Assembly: GCF_020524005.1 (NCBI RefSeq)
Contig: NZ_JAIVKK010000009.1
Coordinates: 124,001 to 188,000, forward strand
Source: Microbulbifer aggregans
Lineage (GTDB): Bacteria; Pseudomonadota; Gammaproteobacteria; Pseudomonadales; Cellvibrionaceae
Length of the DNA stretch: 64,000 bases
Direction: 5' to 3'
Shown here: one piece after another, positions 57,155 to 64,000 of the stretch
How positions within the stretch are numbered: the first letter of the stretch is position 1
How the letters are laid out: the number at the start of each line of letters is the position of its first letter
Program-made: the position numbers and the translations under genes
The notes under the pieces: generated by a model
What the model saw: the letters and a program-made list of their open reading frames with translations, nothing else
The model's database searches: none
What the model was told of the DNA's origin: nothing

Positions 57155-58239
57155 ACCAGATTGATCCGGCTTCAAGTCACCTTTCATCCGTCAACTTGCC
57201 CGCAGCGCCAACACTGGCAATCGTGGTTCCCTGCTACAACGAGGAGGCGGTGCTTGAGGCTACTCGCGCGGAGTTGATTGCGACACTGGAAGCTTTGCGG
57301 GATGCCGGGGCAATCGGCATGGAATCCCGCATTTATTTTGTCGACGACGGTAGTCGGGATGCCACCTGGCCCATGCTGGAGCGCATGGCGATGGAGGATC
57401 GCAGAATTGTTGCGGTGGCGCTGTCGCGCAACCGGGGGCACCAGAATGCGCTTTATGCCGGGCTGGGTCAGACCGTTGAGGAGGTGGTTGTCAGTATCGA
57501 CGCCGATCTGCAGGACGGCCCGGAAAACATTGCCGGTATGATCGAGGCTTATCAGGCAGGGCATGAAATTGTCTACGGGGTACGTAACGAGCGTGTCAGC
57601 GATACGCTGTTCAAGCGTCTGACTGCGGAGGGGTATTACTGGTTGATGCAGCGGCTCGGGGTGGATCTGGTGTTCAACCATGCAGACTTTCGTCTTATGT
57701 CCCGACGTGCCGTGGATACCCTCCTGCAATACCCGGAAACCAACCTGTTTTTGCGCGGCATGGTGCGGGAACTCGGGTTCCGGTCCACTACTGTAGAGTA
57801 TTCTCGAAGACCCCGGCTTGCCGGCGATAGCAAATACCCGCTGCGCCGCATGCTGTCATTGGCCTGGAAAGGTGTCACCGCGTTCTCGATAGCGCCGCTG
57901 CGCGCGATTACGTTAACGGGCTTACTGACCGGAGGCCTGTCACTCGTGCTGATTGCCTGGGTACTTTTTGTAAAACTGTTTTCCGGTAGTGTGGTGCCCG
58001 GTTGGGCATCGATCATGGTTCCGGTACTGTTTATTGGCAGTGTACAGCTGCTGTGCCTGGGGGTGATCGGCGAATACCTTGGGAAAATATACGAAGAAGT
58101 GAAACGGCGCCCGCGCTACCACTTGCGGGAAGTGATCGGGGATTCCGCTGAGCCTGCGGCAAAAAGGCCCGTGGGCTCAGCGGGTTCGGGTATACGGCGC
58201 GTCGCTCGCGAAGAGAGCGGCCCGGGGAAGGTGACTTAA
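57151..58239 (+). CDS. GtrB-like polyprenyl-phosphate glycosyltransferase (GT2)
   Basis: The 362-residue enzyme has the GT2 motifs: V-V-P-C-Y-N-E-E near 27-34, F-V-D-D-G-S-R-D near 66, and D-A-D-L-Q-D-G-P-E (DxD) near 117. Two C-terminal membrane helices (about 248-272 and 286-308) are typical of GtrB/DPM1-type proteins, which move a sugar from UDP or dTDP to undecaprenyl phosphate. The final 40 residues are basic. Its stop overlaps the convergent nadC gene by four bases. Confidence 0.92.
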   Translation: MNQIDPASSHLSSVNLPAAPTLAIVVPCYNEEAVLEATRAELIATLEALRDAGAIGMESRIYFVDDGSRDATWPMLERMAMEDRRIVAVALSRNRGHQNALYAGLGQTVEEVVVSIDADLQDGPENIAGMIEAYQAGHEIVYGVRNERVSDTLFKRLTAEGYYWLMQRLGVDLVFNHADFRLMSRRAVDTLLQYPETNLFLRGMVRELGFRSTTVEYSRRPRLAGDSKYPLRRMLSLAWKGVTAFSIAPLRAITLTGLLTGGLSLVLIAWVLFVKLFSGSVVPGWASIMVPVLFIGSVQLLCLGVIGEYLGKIYEEVKRRPRYHLREVIGDSAEPAAKRPVGSAGSGIRRVAREESGPGKVT

Positions 58240-59105
58240 GCGGGCTTCGGGTCTGAGTCCAGTCGCAACGACAGGTCAATGGCACGCAGGTGTTTGGTCA
58301 GCGCGCCGGACGAAATGTAGTCCACGGACAGTGTCGACAGCTGCTGCAGGCGGGCGGCATCCACGCTGCCGGAGATCTCGATCTTCGCCTTGCCGTTTGC
58401 CATTTCCAGTGCCGTTTTGGTGTCCGCGTCGCTGAATTCGTCCAGCATGATGACATCTGCACCGCCTTCCAGCGCCTGTTTCAGCTCATCCAGGGTTTCC
58501 ACTTCCACCTCTACCAGTGCGCCGGGCTTGATAGTGTGCGCCTGGGTGATGGCGTTCTGGATGCCGCCGGCCGCGGCAATGTGGTTTTCCTTGATGAGGA
58601 AGGCATCGTAGAGTCCGATACGGTGGTTGTGGCAACCGCCGCAGAGCACTGCATATTTTTGCGCTGTGCGCAGGCCGGGAATGGTCTTCCGGGTATCCAG
58701 AATCTTCACCTCGGTGCCCTCCGCCAGTGCGGCAAATTGGGCTGCGGTGGTGGCGGTGCCGGATAACGTCTGCACAAAATTCAGCGCACAGCGCTCGCCG
58801 GTCAAAATTGTGCGCGCGTTGCCGCTGAGCTCAAAGAGCGTGCTGTTTGCACTTACGTGGTCTCCGTCTGCGACGTGCCAGGTAATCTCAAGCTGAGGAT
58901 CCAGCTGCCGAAATACTTCTTGTACCCAGGCTTTGCCACAGAAAGTACAGTCTTCCCGAGTGATTACTCTTGCCCTAGCCTGGCGCTCGGCAGGAATCAG
59001 CTGTGCGGTGATGTCGCCGTCGCCCACGTCTTCGGCCAGCGCGCGGCTGACGGAGTCGGCGATATCCTGGGTCAGATTGGGGATTTGGGTTTCTGCTGGC
59101 GTCAT
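58236..59105 (-). CDS. nadC: Nicotinate-nucleotide diphosphorylase (carboxylating)
   Basis: The 289-residue quinolinate phosphoribosyltransferase converts quinolinate and PRPP to nicotinate mononucleotide in NAD synthesis. E-D-V-G-D-G-D-I-T near 25-33, [10 protein letters not shown] near 140 and K-E-N-H-I near 175 are family motifs, and E-V-E-V-E is near 203. Length is normal. No ampD gene, often divergent to nadC, is present next to it. Confidence 0.97.
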   Translation of the reverse strand: MTPAETQIPNLTQDIADSVSRALAEDVGDGDITAQLIPAERQARARVITREDCTFCGKAWVQEVFRQLDPQLEITWHVADGDHVSANSTLFELSGNARTILTGERCALNFVQTLSGTATTAAQFAALAEGTEVKILDTRKTIPGLRTAQKYAVLCGGCHNHRIGLYDAFLIKENHIAAAGGIQNAITQAHTIKPGALVEVEVETLDELKQALEGGADVIMLDEFSDADTKTALEMANGKAKIEISGSVDAARLQQLSTLSVDYISSGALTKHLRAIDLSLRLDSDPKPA

Positions 59106-59534
59106 GGGCTGGCCTCGATCTTTGGGGCGGCAATACTAGCAAATTCGGGCGTTGGTAGAGCAAAGTTAGCTGATTGGCGGTGTCCGAAAGAGCTGTGACC
59201 GTATCGACGAGTGCAGTTTTCAAAGCTTTGTCGCCAGTTTCTACCGGGGTGCTGTGACCTTTGTCGCAAAAACGATCGTGCCAGTTGTGTGCCTGGCGGG
59301 GGAGTCCGTAGAATCGTGTGACTGACCAATCAAGCGCATATTTTGGGCGCTACGCCTGAGTGTTCGTAGTGCAGGCAAAGCATTGGGCACGATCGTTCTC
59401 GCCAGGCTCCTGCCTCTGTGGCACGAGCTGATAAATAACTATTAATCCAGCAGGCAAGCAGCAGGTTTCCCAGGGCCTTCTGCACATATGATATCAAGTG
59501 GTACTTGTGACCATTGATGCCTGTGAAGAGCTCT
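59106..59534. other. Intergenic region of 429 bp before the DUF1631 genes
   Basis: No gene is supported. The notable signal is a perfect 12-bp inverted repeat: AACGATCGTGCC at 59271-59282 and GGCACGATCGTT at 59386-59397, 103 bp apart. Each copy holds the palindrome ACGATCGT. Confidence 0.55.
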
Positions 59535-61829
59535 ATGGCAATGAAAGACTCCAATAATGTGGTAACCCTGTCCGGTTTGCGCGATCCGCGGGGAGCAACC
59601 AAGAGCGAAGCGGCATTGCCCGCGGCGGTTGAGGCCGTTCGGGTAAAAGCGGTTGGTTACCTTACCGAAAAGGGCAAGGAAGTCTTTGCCAAAGTCGATG
59701 ACTCGCTATTTGCGATGGCCGAAAAGGCTCATGGCCAGGATGAGCAGGATGGATTGTTCCAGGCTTTGCGTCTGCTGCGGGTGGAGCGTCGCCGTCTGGT
59801 GGAAGAGTTTTCCGAGAATGTCACCCGCGCGTTCCAGGCGTCTGAACTGAGGAAGGAAGAGTCCGAGGATCAGTATTCCGCCGATAATTTGTCCCTCGTT
59901 CACAACGACGACCTCGAGCAGCTGGTCGCGGTGGATACCATGGTGGCGAACGCCAAGCGCGATTTGGCCGAGCCGCTGACCGAAATTGTCTTGCGTTTCA
60001 ATACGCTGCTATCCGTCAAAATCTACGACAAGAACAATCCTCTGGGTCCCGACCGCATTTGTGACGCATTTGTTGAATCGGTGCGGACCCTGGATCTGCA
60101 TTTCCGCGCCCGCCTGACGGTTCTGAAAAAGTTTGAGCAGATCGTCATGGCGAACCTTGGCGATATGTACGATCTGTGTAACGACCTGTTTGCGGAGCAG
60201 GGCGTACTGCCTTCTCTCAAGCAGCAGCGCCGAGCTGCGCGCCAGGTTCGCCCTCAGGCCTCCTCACCTGTCAGGCCCCAGGCCGGGCAGCCACAGGGGG
60301 GAGCTCCGGTGGAAGGCAGCGGACAGGCGGCGGCCGGTTACGCCGGGCACGCCGGTTATGGTTTGATGCCTCTCAGCGCCGGCGTCGCGCCCATGCCGGC
60401 GCAGGATTTGCTGACCCACCTTGGCGAGTTGCAGACCCACTTGCCACAGAGTTACGCCGATGGTGGTGTCCAATTGCTTAATGTGGGCGGCCTGCTGCAG
60501 AGCCGTCTGGTCGAAGCGCAGCAATCAGCGGCTCTGGCCAAGGTCGATAGCGATATTATCAAGCTGGTCGAGATGCTGTTTTCCTTCATCCTGGAAGACC
60601 GCAATCTGGCTGAACCGGTCAAATCCCAACTTGGTCGCCTCCAATTACCACTGTTGAAGGTAGCGATCGCCGACAAGTCGTTCTTCAGTAAGGGCGGTCA
60701 CCCGGCACGCAAACTGCTGAACGAGCTGGCCGATGCCTGTACCGGTTGGCAGGCGCGTGACAACTACGAATCGGATCCGCTGTTTAAAAAAGTCAACGAT
60801 GTCGTTTCGCGTGTACTCGCTGAATTCGACAGGGATATCAATATCTTCTCGCTGCTACTGGAGTCTTTCCGGGAGTTCATCGTGCGCGAGCGCAAGCGCG
60901 CGCAGAAGCTGGAGCAGCGTATCGTTGATGAGGCTGACGGCAAGGCCAAAACGCAGGCAGCGCGCGCGCGCGTTGCAGCCGTTATGGATGCGCTTGTTGC
61001 CGAGCGGGATTTGCCTCCGGTTGTAGGTGAGTGGTTGGAAAAGGTCTGGAGCAACATGCTCTTCCTGACCTGCGTCAAGGAAGGCACCGAGAGCGAAAAC
61101 TGGAGCCGCGACGTGCGTACCGCGCGGGATCTTGTGTGGAGCGTGCACGCGCCCATGCCGGACAGTCGCCAGCAGCTGCTCGGTTTGCTGCCCACCCTGC
61201 AGGAGCGCCTGAAAGCCGGCGTGGAAGCGGTTTCGCTGAACAGCTTTGACGCACGCCGTATGTTTGCGGGTCTGAAAGAAATCTACCGTGAGCGTTTCTC
61301 GCTGGCGCAGCGGGTTGCGGCCGAGCGGGCGCTCAAGGCGAAAGAAGAGGTGCGCGAAGAGGCGCGCCGCGAGCTTCAGGAGGAGCTGGCATCTGCTGAG
61401 GCTATAGAGTCTGTCGAGCCTGTCATTGAAGAAGTTTCCAGTGTGGTTGAACTGCCCCAGATGGAGGACCTTGAGCAGGTAGTCGCGGAGGTGGCAGTAG
61501 GCCCCGCTGCGGAGACTGCGGAGGAGGCGCTTGCTGAGTCGGATTCCTACTGGCAGCAGACCTTCCGTCTTGCGCAGGGCAGCTGGTTTGAGCTGAAGCG
61601 TGACGATGAAGAGCAGTTCCGCTGCCGCCTGGCCGCAGTTATTAAGGATATTGATCAGTTCATCTTCGTGAATCGTAACGGCGCCAAAGTCGCTGAATTC
61701 ACTCGCCTCGAACTCGCTCATGCGCTGCGCAGGGCGGAACTGATACCGCTGGATGACGGCATGTTGTTTGAGCGGGCTCTGCAATCCGTTATTGGTACCG
61801 TACGTAAATCTCGTGGCGAGATGAGTTGA
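59535..61829 (+). CDS. DUF1631-family protein, first copy
   Basis: The product has about 764 residues. ATG 59535 follows a weak GAAGAG, and ATG 59517 or 59541 are also possible. It is cytoplasmic, with no signal or membrane helix. Motifs shared with the next gene are D-D-S-L-F-x-M-A-E-K-A-H, D-E-Q-D-G-L-F-Q-A, M-L-F-S-F, F-F-S-K-G-G-H-P-A-R, and the L-L-E-S-F-R region. A Pro/Gln/Gly-rich stretch lies near 235-285, and an acidic coiled-coil-like part near 590-665. The last 80 residues (W-F-E-L-K-R-D) resemble a PilZ-like or beta domain. The family function is not established. Confidence 0.85.
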   Translation: MAMKDSNNVVTLSGLRDPRGATKSEAALPAAVEAVRVKAVGYLTEKGKEVFAKVDDSLFAMAEKAHGQDEQDGLFQALRLLRVERRRLVEEFSENVTRAFQASELRKEESEDQYSADNLSLVHNDDLEQLVAVDTMVANAKRDLAEPLTEIVLRFNTLLSVKIYDKNNPLGPDRICDAFVESVRTLDLHFRARLTVLKKFEQIVMANLGDMYDLCNDLFAEQGVLPSLKQQRRAARQVRPQASSPVRPQAGQPQGGAPVEGSGQAAAGYAGHAGYGLMPLSAGVAPMPAQDLLTHLGELQTHLPQSYADGGVQLLNVGGLLQSRLVEAQQSAALAKVDSDIIKLVEMLFSFILEDRNLAEPVKSQLGRLQLPLLKVAIADKSFFSKGGHPARKLLNELADACTGWQARDNYESDPLFKKVNDVVSRVLAEFDRDINIFSLLLESFREFIVRERKRAQKLEQRIVDEADGKAKTQAARARVAAVMDALVAERDLPPVVGEWLEKVWSNMLFLTCVKEGTESENWSRDVRTARDLVWSVHAPMPDSRQQLLGLLPTLQERLKAGVEAVSLNSFDARRMFAGLKEIYRERFSLAQRVAAERALKAKEEVREEARRELQEELASAEAIESVEPVIEEVSSVVELPQMEDLEQVVAEVAVGPAAETAEEALAESDSYWQQTFRLAQGSWFELKRDDEEQFRCRLAAVIKDIDQFIFVNRNGAKVAEFTRLELAHALRRAELIPLDDGMLFERALQSVIGTVRKSRGEMS

Positions 61830-62333
61830 TTACTGAGGCTTCCGGAACCTGCCGGGAGCCCCTTCTCTGATCGGCTGGTTAGCGTGAGACAGGGCCATGG
61901 ATTCATGTAATGGCAGATGGATTGCTGTACCAGGTTGAATTCCGTCGTAAATTTGTCATATAAATCGTCTGGGCATTTACTTTTGCTCATTGTGATTTAC
62001 ATAAAACTTGGTCAACATGCCTTTCTATACCTCGACTCTCCTGACTTGGTATTAAATCTCTACTATTTCCAATGAATTTTCCGCAATTTGGCTCCAAAGG
62101 GCCCTTGCGCGCTTTGTCTAATTGCTCGATATTGAGCTGTAGTGCCACTTTTTTTATGAAGTGCGTTCCATTCGTGATGCGAAAATAATCGCGAAGGCCC
62201 GCACCCCCGGCTGGGCAGGATGTTCGACGGGGAAGCTGGTATTCAGATGTAGCGGAGAGAAAAGTCGCCGTCTCAGGGATATTCGGACGGAATCACATAA
62301 GCAACCTGTACCAGGACGGTACCGGGAGTGAGC
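61830..62333. other. Intergenic region of 504 bp between the DUF1631 genes
   Basis: No gene is supported. A nine-pair stem (61837-61845 with 61852-61860) follows the first gene, without a strong T run. The rest is AT-richer than its surroundings, and no clear promoter or riboswitch was found. Confidence 0.45.
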
Positions 62334-64000
62334 ATGGACGATATGGAAAAAGAAAAAAAAGAATTTTTGGTCATTGCCGGTAGTGGTAACGGGCGTGGTG
62401 CTCGTGGCGGTACCCGCAACCCGGCTCCTCGCCAGTTATCTAATACCGTGAAACAGATCAATCAAAAAGCCCAGCAGTGGCTCAAGTCTCGCGTGGAAGA
62501 GGTATTTGCGCAGGTCGACGACTCCCTTTTTTCGATGGCGGAAAAAGCGCACCAGCAGGATGAGCAGGATGGCCTGTTTCAGGCGATTCGTGTTCTGAGG
62601 GTTGAACTCAGCCAGTTGGTGGACAGTTTCTGTGACGGGATTGAGGAGCGCTTTTATGAACCGCGCAATGATTCTCCCGGTGAAGATGCGTCTCTAAATG
62701 CAGCGTCTTCCCTGAAAAGCCTGTCGCTTGTGAAAGATGATGATCTAGAGCAGCAGGTTGTCATTCGCACCATGATTGCCAATATCAAGCGCGATCATGC
62801 GGAAGCGATTGCTGCCCTGTCTTTACGGCTCGACAATGTGCTGCCCAGCAAAATTTACGACGAAAATGTGCCCCTTGGCCCTGCGAGTGTGTGTGGAGCC
62901 TTTGCCGATGCGCTGGATGAGGTGGAGATCTCCCTGCGCGCGCGGATGACCGTATTCAAAAAGTTCGAAGCCCAGCTGGTGAATCGCCTGGGTGAGCTGT
63001 ACCAGTTATGTAACACCGCCCTGATCGAAATGGGCGTTCTGCCAACGCTGGAAGACCCGCTCGGGCACCGCAGGCGCCCGGGTGGGACAATGGCTGCCAG
63101 GGGGCAGGCCTCTGGGCAGCCTCCGGTATCCGGTAACGCCCCCGTACCTGCTGGTGATGCCATGGCCGGAGCCATGGGGGCTGGTTATATGGGGGGTGGG
63201 GCAGCGATGGCTTCCTCAGTCTCGGGCGCTGGCGGAACCGGTGGCCAGTTCGCACCAGGCCTGATGCCTTACGACTCGGGTGCTGTGCCCATGGCTACTC
63301 CGTCGTTGCTTCAGCACCTGGGGCAGCTGCAAATGGGCGTTCCCCTGCAGGCCGGTGCAACCGGTGAGCTTGTTGATGTAACGGCCATGCTCCAGCAGCG
63401 TCTGGTTGAGGCAAAGCAGAGTGCGTCGTTGCACGAGCTGGACAGTGAAGTGATCCGGCTGGTGGACATGTTGTTCTCCTTCATGCTGGAAGACCGCAAT
63501 CTCGCCGAGCCAATTAAAGTGCAGTTGATTCGCCTGCAGTTGCCCATGCTGAAGCTGGCTGTGGCAGACAAGGCTTTCTTCAGCAAGGGCGGTCACCCCG
63601 CCCGACGCCTGCTGAATGAACTGGCAGATGCAGCCATTGGCTGGCAGCCGGGAGAGAATTACCTGAACGATCCCCTGTATCGGGAAGTCTGTTCGGTCGT
63701 TGAAGGCGTGTTGTCGGAATTCGAGGAGGATGAAAGTGTTTTTGTTCGCCTGCTTGAATCGTTCCGGGATTATGCATCACGGGAACGCAAGCGCGCCGCA
63801 GTTATGGAGCGGCGTACTATTGATGAGGCGCAGGGTACGGCGCGCGTGGAGGCGGCCAAAGCCCGGGTTGCGGCAGTATTTGATGCGCTGACGGCCGAGC
63901 GAGAGCTGCCCAAGATTGTGCATGAGTGGCTCAATCGTGTCTGGAATAGTGTTCTGTTTCGTACCTGTCTGAAGGAGGGAACGGACAGTGGTAATTGGCG
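62334..64000 (+). CDS. DUF1631-family protein, second copy (3' end outside window)
   Basis: ATG 62334 has GGGAG at the right distance, and the frame is open to the window end (555 full codons). After a Lys/Glu-rich start and a Gly/Arg-rich stretch, the chain follows the first copy: V-D-D-S-L-F-S-M-A-E-K-A-H, D-E-Q-D-G-L-F-Q, K-I-Y-D-E-N-V-P-L-G-P, a Gly/Ala/Pro-rich linker near 245-320, then M-L-F-S-F, E-D-R-N-L-A-E-P, F-F-S-K-G-G-H-P-A-R-R-L-L-N-E-L and W-L-N-R-V-W-N. It is clearly a paralogue made by tandem duplication and then diverged. Function unknown. Confidence 0.85.
   Translation, partial: MDDMEKEKKEFLVIAGSGNGRGARGGTRNPAPRQLSNTVKQINQKAQQWLKSRVEEVFAQVDDSLFSMAEKAHQQDEQDGLFQAIRVLRVELSQLVDSFCDGIEERFYEPRNDSPGEDASLNAASSLKSLSLVKDDDLEQQVVIRTMIANIKRDHAEAIAALSLRLDNVLPSKIYDENVPLGPASVCGAFADALDEVEISLRARMTVFKKFEAQLVNRLGELYQLCNTALIEMGVLPTLEDPLGHRRRPGGTMAARGQASGQPPVSGNAPVPAGDAMAGAMGAGYMGGGAAMASSVSGAGGTGGQFAPGLMPYDSGAVPMATPSLLQHLGQLQMGVPLQAGATGELVDVTAMLQQRLVEAKQSASLHELDSEVIRLVDMLFSFMLEDRNLAEPIKVQLIRLQLPMLKLAVADKAFFSKGGHPARRLLNELADAAIGWQPGENYLNDPLYREVCSVVEGVLSEFEEDESVFVRLLESFRDYASRERKRAAVMERRTIDEAQGTARVEAAKARVAAVFDALTAERELPKIVHEWLNRVWNSVLFRTCLKEGTDSGNW

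Overview
The window looks like chromosomal DNA from a marine, aerobic, polysaccharide-degrading gammaproteobacterium. A Microbulbifer/Cellvibrionales-type organism is the best guess. This rests on the high GC content, the gene orders zipA-ligA, queA-tgt-secD-secF and ccoNOQP-ccoGHIS, a modular chitinase with Ser/Gly linkers, and several lipoproteins and secreted peptidases. No phage, insertion sequence, plasmid or CRISPR genes were seen. Both ends cut through genes: the zipA 3' end at the left and a DUF1631 gene at the right.

Layout. 1-5 kb: zipA end, ligA, a conserved hypothetical, fumC and a newly noticed 40-residue membrane protein. 5-11.5 kb: a fatty-acid block with a small membrane protein and an AraC regulator that abut, an acyl-CoA dehydrogenase, an SCP2-like protein, an acyl-CoA synthetase and a PsiE-like protein. 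11.5-16.4 kb: M28 and M14 metallopeptidases, a probable structured non-coding RNA with its own terminator, a SYLF/YSC84 lipoprotein and a small lipoprotein. 16.4-19.8 kb: a haem-dependent N-demethylase-like protein, a HerA/YjgR ATPase and an AraC regulator. 19.8-24.1 kb: a flavin monooxygenase, BASS transporter, epimerase and SDR operon. 24.1-30.9 kb: a LysE exporter, a TatD nuclease, a cysteine desulfurase-SufE fusion, a Mut7-C protein, a secreted hypothetical and an S9 peptidase. 30.9-31.6 kb: three tandem repeats of about 182 bp ending at a tRNA-Leu(CAA). 31.7-37 kb: queA-tgt-secDF without yajC. 37-42.2 kb: a SutA-like protein, a secreted esterase, RNase T, pyrC and argG. 42.3-51.4 kb: a complete cbb3 oxidase structural and assembly locus. 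51.4-53.7 kb: a GH18 chitinase behind two LacI-type operators. 53.8-58.2 kb: an ICMT-like methyltransferase and a Gtr-type three-gene glycosylation cassette. 58.2-64 kb: nadC and two tandem DUF1631 genes.

How the genes fit together. The acyl-CoA dehydrogenase and synthetase with their AraC regulator suggest fatty-acid use. The FMO/BASS/SDR operon with a divergent AraC regulator looks like an uptake-and-oxidation pathway for an unidentified lipophilic anion. The cbb3 locus holds the oxidase, its iron-sulfur and copper assembly factors and a His-tailed TauE/SafE-like membrane protein, and serves low-oxygen respiration. The chitinase is probably induced by amino-sugar metabolites through a LacI-family repressor encoded elsewhere. 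The least explained items are the structured RNA near 14.7-14.9 kb, the tRNA-Leu-linked repeat array, the missing yajC and the paired DUF1631 genes.
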